Positions 33,384 through 44,219 of a stretch of DNA of 64,000 bases are shown in pieces. Made by a program: the position numbers and the translations under genes. The DNA lies in contig NZ_FNET01000014.1 in the NCBI RefSeq assembly GCF_900100275.1, positions 124,001 to 188,000 on the forward strand, written 5' to 3'. The stretch's first letter is position 1; the number at the start of each line of letters is the position of its first letter. The DNA is from Lentzea albidocapillata subsp. violacea (GTDB lineage: Bacteria; Actinomycetota; Actinomycetes; Mycobacteriales; Pseudonocardiaceae). The notes under the pieces were generated by a model, which was given only the letters and a program-made list of their open reading frames with translations, ran no database searches and had not been told where the DNA came from.

Positions 33384-34898
33384 ATGGACGACGTCGTGAT
33401 CGTGGGGGGCGGCCACAACGGGCTGGTGGCGGCCGCGTACCTCGCAAGGGCGGGGAAGTCGGTCAGGGTGCTGGAGAAGCTGCCGCACGTCGGCGGGGCG
33501 GCGGTGAGCGCCTCACCGTGGGAGGGCGTCGACGCCCGGCTCTCGCGCTTCTCGTACCTCGTCTCGCTGCTGCCCGATCGGATCGTGTCGGATCTGGGGC
33601 TGAAGCTCGCGTTGAAATCTCGTTCGGCCTCGTCCTACACGCCGAACGGCAAGGGCGGGCTGCTGGTCGAACGCTCGCCGGGCGAGGCGACCGTGAAGTC
33701 GTTCGAGGCCGTGTGCGGGTCGCTCGACGACTGGGAACGGTGGCAGCGCTGGTACGCCGATCTGGAGCTGATGGCGCAGGCCTTGGCGCCGACCCTGCTG
33801 GAACCGTTGGTGTCGCGGGAACATCTGCGCGTGCGCGTCGACGCGGTGGTGCGCGGACGGCTGTGGGAGCAGGTCTTCGAACGGCCGATCGGCGCGACGC
33901 TGCAGGAGCTGTTCGACGACAACCTGGTGCGCGGCGTCGTCGCCACGGACGCGTTGATCGGCACGCATTCGTCGCTGCATTCGTTGCGCGCCAACAAGTG
34001 CTTCCTCTACCACGTGATCGGCAACGGGACCGGGGAGTGGAAGGTCCCGGTCGGCGGCATGGGCGGGGTCACCGCCGAACTGGAACGGGTCGCGCGCGAG
34101 GCCGGTGCGCGGATCGTCACCGGCGCCGAGGTCACGTCCGTCGAGTCGGACGGCAGGACCGCCTCGGTGACGTACGGGGACGAGACGGCCGAGGCCCGGT
34201 TCGTGCTCTCGAACGTGGCCCCGTCGGTGCTGGGACGGTTGCAGGGCAGGGAGGTCCACGACGCTCCCGGCTGCCAGTTGAAGATCAACATGCTGCTGCG
34301 CAGGCTGCCCGAGCTCAGGTCCGGTGTCGACGCGCGGCTGGCGTTCGCCGGCACGTTCCACCTCGACGAGTCCTACGACCAGCTCGAGACCGCGTACCTG
34401 GAGAGTGCCGCCGGCCAGGTGCCGTCGGTGCTGCCAGGCGAAATGTACTGCCACTCGCTGACCGACCCGTCGATCCTCGGGCCGTCGCTGCGCGGTCACG
34501 AGACGCTGACGCTGTTCGGCCTGCACCTGCCGGCGTCGTTGTTCGAGGGCCGCAACACCGAACTGCGCGACGAACTGGTGCGGCGCTACCTCGACCAGCT
34601 CAACGCCCACCTCGTGGAGCCGATCCAGGACTGCCTGGCCGTCGACGCGCAGGGCACCCCGTGCATCGAGGCGCGCACCCCGCTCGACCTGCAGGAAGAG
34701 CTCGGCCTGCCGGGCGGCAACATCTTCCACGGCGAGCTCGACTGGCCGTTCGCCGAGACCGGCGAGCAGGTCGGCAAGTGGGGCGTGGAGACCGACGTGG
34801 ACAACGTCCTCGTGTGCGGTGCGGGCTCCCGGCGTGGCGGCGGAGTCAGCGGCATCGGCGGCCACAACGCGGCGCAGGCGGTACTCGAACGCATCTGA
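33384..34898 (+). CDS. FAD-dependent oxidoreductase, phytoene dehydrogenase-like
   Basis: A 504-aa flavoprotein. The N-terminal Rossmann motif VVIVGGGHNGLVAAAYLARAG binds FAD, followed by the second dinucleotide-type motif with HVGGAAVS, and a C-terminal FAD contact near VCGAGSRRGGGVSGIGGHNA. It resembles the human PYROXD2-like and CrtI-like group. No carotenoid genes are nearby, so a pigment role is not supported. ATG 33384 is chosen because it places the motif at the N-terminus. It is divergent from fdhD. Confidence 0.87.
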   Translation: MDDVVIVGGGHNGLVAAAYLARAGKSVRVLEKLPHVGGAAVSASPWEGVDARLSRFSYLVSLLPDRIVSDLGLKLALKSRSASSYTPNGKGGLLVERSPGEATVKSFEAVCGSLDDWERWQRWYADLELMAQALAPTLLEPLVSREHLRVRVDAVVRGRLWEQVFERPIGATLQELFDDNLVRGVVATDALIGTHSSLHSLRANKCFLYHVIGNGTGEWKVPVGGMGGVTAELERVAREAGARIVTGAEVTSVESDGRTASVTYGDETAEARFVLSNVAPSVLGRLQGREVHDAPGCQLKINMLLRRLPELRSGVDARLAFAGTFHLDESYDQLETAYLESAAGQVPSVLPGEMYCHSLTDPSILGPSLRGHETLTLFGLHLPASLFEGRNTELRDELVRRYLDQLNAHLVEPIQDCLAVDAQGTPCIEARTPLDLQEELGLPGGNIFHGELDWPFAETGEQVGKWGVETDVDNVLVCGAGSRRGGGVSGIGGHNAAQAVLERI

Positions 34899-34907
34899 GA
34901 CATTTTT

Positions 34908-34938
34908 GATGACACTCCGCGTCATCTCTGGTTACAGT
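34908..34938 (+). promoter_or_regulatory. Promoter with GATGAC/GTCATC operator for the HTH gene
   Basis: GATGAC at 34908-34913 and GTCATC at 34921-34926 form a perfect 6-bp inverted repeat with a 7-nt spacer. It overlaps a -35 candidate ATGACA (34909-34914), and TACAGT at 34933-34938 is the -10, 18 bp later. Transcription would start at about 34945. Confidence 0.5.
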
Positions 34939-34945
34939 GGCCGGC

Positions 34946-35437
34946 GTGGGGGACTTCTACGGGATCGCGGAGATCGCCGACGCCATGGGGCTCAGTCGGC
35001 AGTTGGTCGCTGTCTGGCGCAAACGGCGCTCGCACGGCATTCCCGAGCCGGACGCGGAACTCGCGTCCGGCCCGATCTGGCGGCGCGAGACGGTCGAGCC
35101 GTGGATCGAACGCACGCGTGGCCGCCTGGGGCTGGCGGGCACGCGGGAGTCCGCGAGCAGGAGCCTCCGGCTGCGCACCTGCCGTCGCGTGCTGCGGCTG
35201 GCGGCGTTGATGCTGGAGGAACCGCAACGTCCGCGCGTGCTCAACGAGGCCGCGGATCAGTTGCGCGACCTGATCCACGAGGTCGACCAGTCCGCGGACG
35301 ACGTCGTCGGCGCGCTGCTGCGTGAGCTCATCGAACCCGTGCGCGACCCGGACGTTCCCGCGGAGTTGTTGCGGGTGCCGGTGATCGAGTCGCTGCCGCT
35401 GGTCACGGCCGTCGCGCGCAACTCGCCGGACTGGTGA
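34946..35437 (+). CDS. Small helix-turn-helix protein, probable DNA-binding
   Basis: A protein of about 163 aa. The N-terminus GDFYGIAEIADAMGLSRQLV is a helix-turn-helix like that of MerR/excisionase-type proteins. The rest is helical and ends in LVTAVARNSPDW. GTG 34946 lies 7 bases after a -10 element and would be leaderless; GTG 34937 would fall inside that -10. The upstream dyad suggests autoregulation. Targets are unknown. The distance to the next regulator gene, which has its own promoter, argues for a separate transcript. Confidence 0.65.
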   Translation: MGDFYGIAEIADAMGLSRQLVAVWRKRRSHGIPEPDAELASGPIWRRETVEPWIERTRGRLGLAGTRESASRSLRLRTCRRVLRLAALMLEEPQRPRVLNEAADQLRDLIHEVDQSADDVVGALLRELIEPVRDPDVPAELLRVPVIESLPLVTAVARNSPDW

Positions 35438-35457
35438 CCGCTACCTAAGGATTTGTA

Positions 35458-35499
35458 TATCAAGGAACCTTGCTAAAGACTCCTTGATACGCGTACCTT
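35458..35499 (+). promoter_or_regulatory. Promoter and operator of the ArsR-like regulator
   Basis: TATCAAGGA (35458-35466) and TCCTTGATA (35481-35489) are a perfect 9-bp inverted repeat with a 14-nt spacer. Between them CAAGGAACCTTG forms a second dyad. TTGCTA (35470-35475) and TACCTT (35494-35499) fit -35 and -10 with an 18-bp spacer. The ATG at 35506 follows the -10 by six bases. Autorepression is likely. Confidence 0.65.
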
Positions 35500-35505
35500 G
35501 GTGTC

Positions 35506-36063
35506 ATGACCGAGGCTCCGATCACCGATCCCAAGACTCTCCGGGCGCTCTCGCACCCGTTTCGGTGGAAGCTGCTCCAGCTGCTCACCGAGGAGGGGCC
35601 ACGCACCGCGACCCAGTGTTCCGAGGTGCTCGGTGAAAGCGTGGCGAGCTGCTCCTATCACCTGAACATGCTGGCCAAGTACGGCTTCGTGACCGAGGTC
35701 GAGGGGCCCGGCAGGCAGAAGCCGTGGAAGATCGTGCACAAACGCCAGTCGATCTCTTCGGAAGGTCTCGAGGGTGAGACGGCGATGGCGGCCGAGGCGG
35801 CGGCGATGGCCTACCTGGACCAGGAGTTCGAGCGCACGCGGGACCGCCTGCGGCAGCGTGAGCACCTGCCGGAGGAGTGGCGCGAGGCGGTCGGCACCGA
35901 GGGCACGGTCAAGTTCATCACCGCTCAGGAGGCCGTCGAGTACCTGGCGGAGTTGCGCGCCCTGCTGGACAAGTACGACGAGCGCCGGCTGGACCCCGCG
36001 CTGCGGCCGGAAGGTTCGCGGCCGGTCAGGTTGTTCCTGAGTCACACGGTCGCACCCGACTAG
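35506..36063 (+). CDS. ArsR-like winged helix-turn-helix regulator
   Basis: A 185-aa regulator. The N-terminal winged helix reads DPKTLRALSHPFRWKLLQLL and TQCSEVLGESVASCSYHLNMLAKYG, the ArsR/HTH_20 pattern. The C-terminal half is helical with EYLAELRALLDKYDER and may sense a ligand or partner. No paired Cys metal site is visible. It is followed 23 bp later by a 52-aa gene, probably in the same transcript. The 9-bp dyad in its promoter suggests that it represses itself. Confidence 0.85.
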   Translation: MTEAPITDPKTLRALSHPFRWKLLQLLTEEGPRTATQCSEVLGESVASCSYHLNMLAKYGFVTEVEGPGRQKPWKIVHKRQSISSEGLEGETAMAAEAAAMAYLDQEFERTRDRLRQREHLPEEWREAVGTEGTVKFITAQEAVEYLAELRALLDKYDERRLDPALRPEGSRPVRLFLSHTVAPD

Positions 36064-36086
36064 AACCCAATCCAGGGAGATTCACG

Positions 36087-36245
36087 ATGTTCTCGCACCA
36101 CGACGCGTTTGCTATCGCGAAGTATCGCCAGCAGGAGTTCGAGGCCGACGCCGCCGCGCGCCGGCTCGTGAAGAAGGACGAGAAGGCCGAGGCCGAACCC
36201 GAACGACGCCGGTTAAGGCTCTTCGTCCGGGTCCGGCACGCGTAG
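36087..36245 (+). CDS. 52-aa charged protein downstream of the ArsR-like regulator
   Basis: A short protein beginning MFSHHDAFAIAKYRQQEFE, rich in Ala, Glu, Lys and Arg, with a basic end RRRLRLFVRVRHA. It is predicted helical, with no membrane segment. AGGGAGA lies six bases before the ATG, which supports translation. It starts 23 bp after the regulator stop and ends one base before the convergent molybdoenzyme gene. Small proteins with a similar N-terminus accompany regulators in actinomycetes, but the function is unknown. Confidence 0.7.
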   Translation: MFSHHDAFAIAKYRQQEFEADAAARRLVKKDEKAEAEPERRRLRLFVRVRHA

Positions 36246-36246
36246 A

Positions 36247-38535
36247 TCAGGCGACGGCTTCCAGCCGCACGATGACCGACTTGGACGTCGGGGTTCCCGA
36301 GATGTCCGCCTTGGAATCCAGTGGCACCAACGGGTTCGCCTCGGGGAAGTACGTCGCCACGCAGCCGCGCGCGGTCGGGTAGGAGACGATCCGGAACGAC
36401 TCGGCGCGGCGTTCGACGACGCCCGTCGGGTCGTCCTTCCACTCCGACACGATGTTCACCATCTGGCCGTCCTCGAACCCGAGCGCCTGGACGTCGTCCG
36501 GGTTCACGAACACCACGCGACGGCCGTCCTTCACACCGCGATAGCGGTCGTCGAGGCCGTAGATCGTGGTGTTGTACTGGTCGTGGCTGCGCAGGGTCTG
36601 CATCAGCAGCCGGCCCTCCGGCACCTCGATCACGGTCATCTCGTTCGCCGTGAAGTTCGCCTTGCCGGTCGCCGTCGCGAACTCCTGCGAGTCACGCGGC
36701 GGGTGCGGCAGCACGAAACCGTCGGGCTGACGGACGCGCGTGTTGTAGTCGATGCAGCCCGGCACGACGCGGGAGATGTGCTCGCGGATGACGTCGTAGT
36801 CCTTCTCGAACTCCTCCCACGCCACGGGGTGCGAGGCGCCGAGGGTCTTGCGCGCGAGCCGGCAGACGATCGAGATCTCGGACAGCAGGTGATCCGACGC
36901 GGGCGTGAGCCGGCCCCGTGAGCGGTGCACGACCGACATCGAGTCCTCGACCGTGACGAACTGCTCGCCCGAGTGCTGCACGTCGCTCTCGGTGCGGCCC
37001 AGCGCGGGCAGGATCAACGCCGTCTTCCCGTGCACCACGTGCGAGCGGTTGAGCTTCGTGGAGACGTGCACCGTCAGGGAGCACTGCTCCAGTGCCTTCT
37101 CGGTCACCGGGGTGTCCGGGGTGGCACTGACGAAGTTGCCGCCCATCGCGATGAACACCTTGCCGCGGCCCTGACGCATCGCGTTGATCGCGTCGACGGT
37201 GTCGAACCCGTGCTTGCGCGGCACGGAGATGCTGAACTCGGTCTCCAGTGCCTGCAGGAACTTCTCCGGCATCTTTTCGTAGATGCCCATCGTGCGGTCG
37301 CCCTGCACGTTCGAGTGGCCGCGCACCGGGCACAGGCCCGCGCCCGGCTTGCCGATCATGCCGCGCAGGAACATGACGTTCGTGACCTCGCGGATCGTGG
37401 GCACGCTGTGCTTGTGCTGCGTGAGGCCCATGGCCCAGCAGGCGATCGTGGCCTTCGAGTCGACGAACATCCCGGCCACGCGCGTGATCTGCTCGCGGGT
37501 CAGGCCGGTCGCGGTGAGCACGCCGTCCCAGTCGAGCTCGCGCAGGCTCTCCGCGTACTCCTCGAACCCGTGGGTCTTCGCCTCGATGAACGTCCTGTCG
37601 AGCTTGTCCCACTGCAGCAGCAAGTGCCCGATCGCCTGGAACAGCGCCTGGTCGCCGCCGACCCTGATCTGCACGAACTCGTCACACAGCGCGGTGCCCC
37701 TGCCGACGAGGCCGGCGACGTTCTGCGGGTTCTTGAACCGCATCAGCCCCGCTTCCGGCAGCGGGTTGATCGCGATGATCTTCGCGCCGTTCTTCTTGGC
37801 GTCCTCCAGCGCGCTGAGCATGCGCGGGTGGTTCGTGCCGGGGTTCTGGCCGATGACCACGATCAGGTCGGCGAGGTCGAAGTCCTTGATGGACACCGAG
37901 CCCTTGCCGATGCCGATCGCCTCGTTGAGCGCGGAGCCGGACGACTCGTGGCACATGTTCGAGCAGTCCGGCAGGTTGTTGGTGCCGAACGAGCGGACCA
38001 GCAGCTGGTAGAGGAACGCGGCCTCGTTGCTGGTGCGGCCGGAGGTGTAGAAGATCGCCTCGTCCGGGGACGACAACGCTGTCAGCTCGCCGGCGACGAG
38101 CGTGAACGCGGCGTCCCAGCTGATCGGTGTGTAATGCGTCGCACCGGGCTCGAGCACCATCGGTTCGGTGAGCCGGCCCTGCTGGCCGAGCCAGTAGTCC
38201 GTCTTCGTCCGCAGGCTCTTGATGGAGTGCTCGGCGAAGAACTCGGGCCCGATTCGTCGTTTGGTGGCCTCCTCCGCGACGGCCTTCGCGCCGTTCTCGC
38301 AGAACTCCGCCATCTTGCGGTGGCCCTGCGGTTCGGGCCACGCGCAACCAGGACAGTCGAAACCTTCACGCTGGTTGAGCAGTCGCAACGTCTTGACCGT
38401 GCGCCCGACACCCATCTGCTCGACCGCGCGGTCGAGCGACACGAGCACGCCGGGAATACCCGCTGCCCAGGTCTTGGGGGTGCTGACTTCGAGCGCGGAC
38501 TCGTCGACGTCGTGCTGCGGGGGCTTGCTGCTCAT
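36247..38535 (-). CDS. FdhF/YdeP-type molybdopterin oxidoreductase (formate dehydrogenase-like)
   Basis: A 762-aa molybdopterin-binding oxidoreductase of the FdhF/YdeP group. A Cys pair lies in DCPGCAWPEP (Cys61, Cys64) and the molybdenum-site segment in DCSNMCHESSG (Cys191, Cys195). These proteins lack the four-Cys N-terminal cluster of classical formate dehydrogenase. The C-terminal molydopterin-dinucleotide-binding domain ends with TSKSVIVRLEAVA. FdhD is 3 kb away and is the expected sulfurtransferase. It is convergent with the 52-aa gene. Redox partner and true substrate are uncertain; YdeP-type proteins have been linked to acid resistance. Confidence 0.9.
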   Translation of the reverse strand: MSSKPPQHDVDESALEVSTPKTWAAGIPGVLVSLDRAVEQMGVGRTVKTLRLLNQREGFDCPGCAWPEPQGHRKMAEFCENGAKAVAEEATKRRIGPEFFAEHSIKSLRTKTDYWLGQQGRLTEPMVLEPGATHYTPISWDAAFTLVAGELTALSSPDEAIFYTSGRTSNEAAFLYQLLVRSFGTNNLPDCSNMCHESSGSALNEAIGIGKGSVSIKDFDLADLIVVIGQNPGTNHPRMLSALEDAKKNGAKIIAINPLPEAGLMRFKNPQNVAGLVGRGTALCDEFVQIRVGGDQALFQAIGHLLLQWDKLDRTFIEAKTHGFEEYAESLRELDWDGVLTATGLTREQITRVAGMFVDSKATIACWAMGLTQHKHSVPTIREVTNVMFLRGMIGKPGAGLCPVRGHSNVQGDRTMGIYEKMPEKFLQALETEFSISVPRKHGFDTVDAINAMRQGRGKVFIAMGGNFVSATPDTPVTEKALEQCSLTVHVSTKLNRSHVVHGKTALILPALGRTESDVQHSGEQFVTVEDSMSVVHRSRGRLTPASDHLLSEISIVCRLARKTLGASHPVAWEEFEKDYDVIREHISRVVPGCIDYNTRVRQPDGFVLPHPPRDSQEFATATGKANFTANEMTVIEVPEGRLLMQTLRSHDQYNTTIYGLDDRYRGVKDGRRVVFVNPDDVQALGFEDGQMVNIVSEWKDDPTGVVERRAESFRIVSYPTARGCVATYFPEANPLVPLDSKADISGTPTSKSVIVRLEAVA

Positions 38536-38599
38536 GCGTTCATTGTTCGCTGATCGACGTCGGCGCCGCCAGCGCCCCCGAAGAACGCGGCGGCGTCGC

Positions 38600-38658
38600 C
38601 CGTCACGGGCCCCAAGGGGTTGAACGGTCCGTGACGGTCAATTGTGATCGCCGTCACC
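38600..38658 (-). terminator. Terminator region with alternative stems after the membrane protein
   Basis: CCGTCACGG (38600-38608), CCGTGACGG (38629-38637) and CCGTCACC (38651-38658) can pair in two mutually exclusive ways. On the minus strand they follow the gene ending at 38685 and precede the molybdoenzyme start region. Confidence 0.4.
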
Positions 38659-38684
38659 GCGTCCCGGCACCTCTGAAAGAGTGA

Positions 38685-39551
38685 TCAGTCGCAGGTGTCC
38701 TCGGTCGGGACCTCTCCGCCGACGGTGAAGTGCTTCTTCTCGTCCTGGACGGGGCTTCCGCCCTGCGCGAGCGGCTCGATGAACTGCGGGCCGAGGAAGC
38801 CCTCGCCGGACGCCTTGCACGCGATCGAGTACCGGTGGCCCTGGGCCTCCGTCGGCCACAGCCCTTCCGGCGTGACCGCGTACGTGATCTTCTCGCGGAC
38901 GGCGGCGATCATCTCCATCTGGTGGAAGAGCTTCTTCGGGTCCGGCGGCTCGAACGCGTACGCGAACACGTAGTCCGCGGTCACGGTCTGGCGACCGTCC
39001 TTCTCGCCGAGCGTCATCGTCCCGGACACCCTGATGCCGTTCGGGAACAGCTTCGTGCCCGGCTTGAGCTGGGTGGTCCAGTTGCGCGGGTGGGCGGAGA
39101 CCTGCTCGCGCGCCCCTGGCGCCAGCAGCGCGAGGTACCGGTCAGGCTTGAGCTCGCTGATCGTCGCCGGGTCCAGACGCGCCGCGATGAGCGCCTGCCG
39201 GACCTGCTCGAACGCCGGGTCGGTGGACGGGAGGACGATGCCCCGCTCACCCTCGGACCACTGCTCCGCGTGCGTGCCGGCGAAGGGCTGCTCGACGTTG
39301 ACGCCCGAATAGGGCAGGTTCAGGTCCGGCGCGTCCGGCAGCGAGACGTTGTCGAACGTCCCCGCGCGGTTCAGGCCGAACACCACCGCGCCGACGGTGA
39401 CCAGCGCGAGCACCGCGATGATCTTGCCGCTGTGCCTGCGCGCCCGCGCCTGCCGTCTTTGCCTGCGGACCTCCCGCTTGGCACGTCTGTTCGCGCCGCG
39501 AATCCAGGCCGAGTCCTGGAGGTCAGGGTGGTCCTCGATGTCGTACTGCAC
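38685..39551 (-). CDS. Membrane-anchored protein of unknown function
   Basis: A 288-aa protein. A basic cytoplasmic N-terminus rich in Arg (ANRRAKREVRRQRRQARARR) is followed by one membrane helix near residues 42-60, and an extracytoplasmic domain of about 220 residues with two Cys (one in ACKASG, one at the very end in EDTCD) that could form a disulfide. The type II topology is clear from the charge pattern. GTG 39551 has GGGGGG upstream; an earlier start at 39581 is less likely. No family is recognised. Confidence 0.75.
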   Translation of the reverse strand: MQYDIEDHPDLQDSAWIRGANRRAKREVRRQRRQARARRHSGKIIAVLALVTVGAVVFGLNRAGTFDNVSLPDAPDLNLPYSGVNVEQPFAGTHAEQWSEGERGIVLPSTDPAFEQVRQALIAARLDPATISELKPDRYLALLAPGAREQVSAHPRNWTTQLKPGTKLFPNGIRVSGTMTLGEKDGRQTVTADYVFAYAFEPPDPKKLFHQMEMIAAVREKITYAVTPEGLWPTEAQGHRYSIACKASGEGFLGPQFIEPLAQGGSPVQDEKKHFTVGGEVPTEDTCD

Positions 39552-39650
39552 GTTCCCCCCAAGGTGATCGGCGCACATCATTGATCACCGGTGCGACCGA
39601 CGCCGATGGCTTGGTCCAGATCGTCGCCGGGCCGTTATCAGGTATCTCGT

Positions 39651-39680
39651 TTCAAGTCGAGACCCCGGGCTCCGTAGACT
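39651..39680 (+). promoter_or_regulatory. valS promoter
   Basis: TTCAAG (39651-39656) and TAGACT (39675-39680) fit -35 and -10 with an 18-bp spacer. The GTG at 39689 is eight bases after the -10, so the leader is absent or nearly so. No T-box fold was seen. Confidence 0.5.
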
Positions 39681-39688
39681 TCTCGGCT

Positions 39689-42307
<2,619 letters not shown>

Positions 42308-42336
42308 TTCTTTATTTGGCTGGAGGCGTGACAACC

Positions 42337-43674
42337 GTGGACACCAACCTCGACGAGTTCCTCGACGTCGAGAACGAGCTCAACCAGCGGTGGCCCGAGA
42401 CCAAGCTCGAGCCGTCGCTGGACCGGATCAAGGCGCTCGCGCACGTGCTGGGCGACCCGCAGACGTCGTACCCGGTCGTGCAGCTGACGGGCACGAACGG
42501 CAAGACGTCGACGTCGCGCATGATCGATGCGCTCTTCACGCGCATCGGCCTGCGCACCGGCCGGTTCACGAGCCCGCACCTGCAGCTCGCGACCGAGCGG
42601 ATCAGCATCGACAACCAGCCGATCGCGCCTGAGCGTTACGTCGAGGTCTACCGCGACATCGAGCCGTACGTCGCGATGGTGGACACCCAGTCCGAGATCC
42701 GGATGAGCAAGTTCGAAGTGCTCACCGGCATGGCGTACGCGGCCTTCGCGGAAGCGCCGGCCGACGTCGCCGTGGTCGAGGTCGGCATGGGCGGCACGTG
42801 GGACGCGACGTCCATCGTGGACACCCGCGTCGCCGTGCTCACCCCGATCGGCGTGGACCACGCCGAGTACCTGGGCAACCGTCCCGAGGACATCGCGGTG
42901 GAGAAGTCCGGCATCATCAAGCCGGGCTCCGTCGCGATCGTCGCGGAGCAGACGCCCGAGGTCATGAGGGTGATCCTGGAACGCGTCGCCGAGGTGGACG
43001 CGATGGTGGCCCGGCTCGGCAGCGAGTTCGGCGTCCTGTCCAGGGCGGTCGCCGTCGGCGGTCAGATGATCACGCTGCAGGGCCTGGGCGGCGTCTACGA
43101 GGACATCTTCCTGCCGCTGCACGGCGAACACCAGGCGAAGAACGCCGCACTGGCGCTGGCCGCCGTCGAGGCGTTCTTCGGGGCAGGCCCCGAGCGCAGG
43201 ATCGACATCGAGATGGTCCGGGAGGGCTTCGCCTCGGTCGTCACGCCGGGCCGCCTGGAGCGAGTCCGTTCCGCGCCCAACGTCTTCGTCGACGCCGCGC
43301 ACAACCCGCACGGCGCCGCGGCCCTGGCCAAGGCTCTGGAGTCGGAGTTCGGCTTCCGCAAGCTGGTGGCCGTCGTCTCCGTCATGTCCGACAAGGACGC
43401 CGAGGGCATCCTCGCCGCACTGGAGCCGGTGGTGCAGGAACTGGTGATCACCACCAACTCCTCGCCGCGCGCGATGGACCCGGACGTCCTCGCCGGCCTG
43501 GCCGTCCCGATCTTCGGCGAGGACCGCTTCGAGGTGCGTCCCCGCCTCGTGGACGCCATCGAGGAAGCCATCCACCTCATCGAGGACGAACAGTCCGGCG
43601 GCGGCATCATCGTGACCGGCTCCGTCGTCACCGCGGGCGAGGCCCGCGCGCTGTTCGGAAAGGAACCGGCATGA
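42337..43674 (+). CDS. folC: Bifunctional folylpolyglutamate/dihydrofolate synthase
   Basis: A 445-aa FolC of the Mur-ligase superfamily. The ATP loop is QLTGTNGKTSTSRM, the folate loop TSPHLQLATERI, and GMGGTWDATSIVD and FVDAAHNPHGA follow in the expected order. It adds glutamate to folates. GTG 42337 has GGAGG ten bases upstream; GTG 42328 and TTG 42316 are alternatives. It begins 30 bp after valS and overlaps the DUF4233 gene by 4 bp. Confidence 0.96.
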   Translation: MDTNLDEFLDVENELNQRWPETKLEPSLDRIKALAHVLGDPQTSYPVVQLTGTNGKTSTSRMIDALFTRIGLRTGRFTSPHLQLATERISIDNQPIAPERYVEVYRDIEPYVAMVDTQSEIRMSKFEVLTGMAYAAFAEAPADVAVVEVGMGGTWDATSIVDTRVAVLTPIGVDHAEYLGNRPEDIAVEKSGIIKPGSVAIVAEQTPEVMRVILERVAEVDAMVARLGSEFGVLSRAVAVGGQMITLQGLGGVYEDIFLPLHGEHQAKNAALALAAVEAFFGAGPERRIDIEMVREGFASVVTPGRLERVRSAPNVFVDAAHNPHGAAALAKALESEFGFRKLVAVVSVMSDKDAEGILAALEPVVQELVITTNSSPRAMDPDVLAGLAVPIFGEDRFEVRPRLVDAIEEAIHLIEDEQSGGGIIVTGSVVTAGEARALFGKEPA

Positions 43675-44069
43675 CCACCCCGGCGCCTCTGAAGAAAGAC
43701 CCGATGAAGGCTTTCCGGGGCATCATGGCCGGAACACTGATCCTCGAGGTCATCGTCGTCGCCCTGGCCCTGCCGGTGATCGCCAAACTGCACGGCGGCG
43801 TCACGTCCCTGGTGGGCTGGATCGCCTTCGGCTTCATCGCGGTGTTCATCGCGCTGTGCGCGTTCGTCCGCAAGCCGTGGGCGATCGGCGCTGTCGTCGG
43901 TCTGCACGTGCTGCTGATCGCCACCTGGCTGCTGTTGCCGGCGATGGGCGTGATCGGCGTGATCTTCGGGCTCGTCTGGGCGTACCTGTTGTGGCTGCGC
44001 AAGGACCTGCTCAAGCGGATGGCCGAGGGCCGGCTCCCGGCGCAGCAGCAGCCAGAACAGCAGTCCTGA
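43671..44069 (+). CDS. DUF4233 membrane protein
   Basis: A 132-aa membrane protein with four hydrophobic segments and a short Gln-rich tail (QQQPEQQS). It matches the DUF4233 family that lies between folC and ndk in actinobacteria. The ATG overlaps the folC stop as ATGA, so the two are translationally coupled. Its function is not known. In this genome ndk is not next but about 14 kb away, after a terminator. Confidence 0.9.
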   Translation: MTTPAPLKKDPMKAFRGIMAGTLILEVIVVALALPVIAKLHGGVTSLVGWIAFGFIAVFIALCAFVRKPWAIGAVVGLHVLLIATWLLLPAMGVIGVIFGLVWAYLLWLRKDLLKRMAEGRLPAQQQPEQQS

Positions 44070-44090
44070 CAGAGCGCGTTTCCGCGCGAC

Positions 44091-44122
44091 ACCCTCGCTC
44101 GTCGCAATGCGACGGCGAGGGT
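44091..44122 (+). terminator. Terminator after the valS-folC-DUF4233 operon
   Basis: An 8-bp ACCCTCGC/GCGAGGGT stem is extended by a 6-bp CGTCGC/GCGACG stem with a one-base bulge and an AAT loop. Confidence 0.8.
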
Positions 44123-44178
44123 TCGTCGTGTTCACCCGATCGTGCTGCGAAACCGGGGCCAGTCCCGCGACCTGGCGC

Positions 44179-44184
44179 TATGCT
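44179..44184 (+). promoter_or_regulatory. -10 element of the ESX-like cassette
   Basis: TATGCT is close to the TATAAT consensus and lies 36 bp before the ATG at 44220. A GGGAGGG ribosome site lies between them. Confidence 0.45.
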
Positions 44185-44219
44185 GCTTGACGCACGAATC
44201 TGCGGGGAGGGCACTGGGG

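Noticed and set aside
33384..34898. Carotenoid desaturase role for the FAD oxidoreductase
   Set aside because: No phytoene synthase, cyclase or other carotenoid genes nearby, and the protein is closer to the PYROXD2-like group.
38536..38684. Small gene between the molybdoenzyme and the membrane protein
   Set aside because: No frame with a plausible start and composition; the sequence is mainly alternative hairpins.
39581..39688. T-box or other riboswitch before valS
   Set aside because: No specifier or antiterminator fold was seen, and a -10 element lies eight bases from the start codon, leaving no leader.
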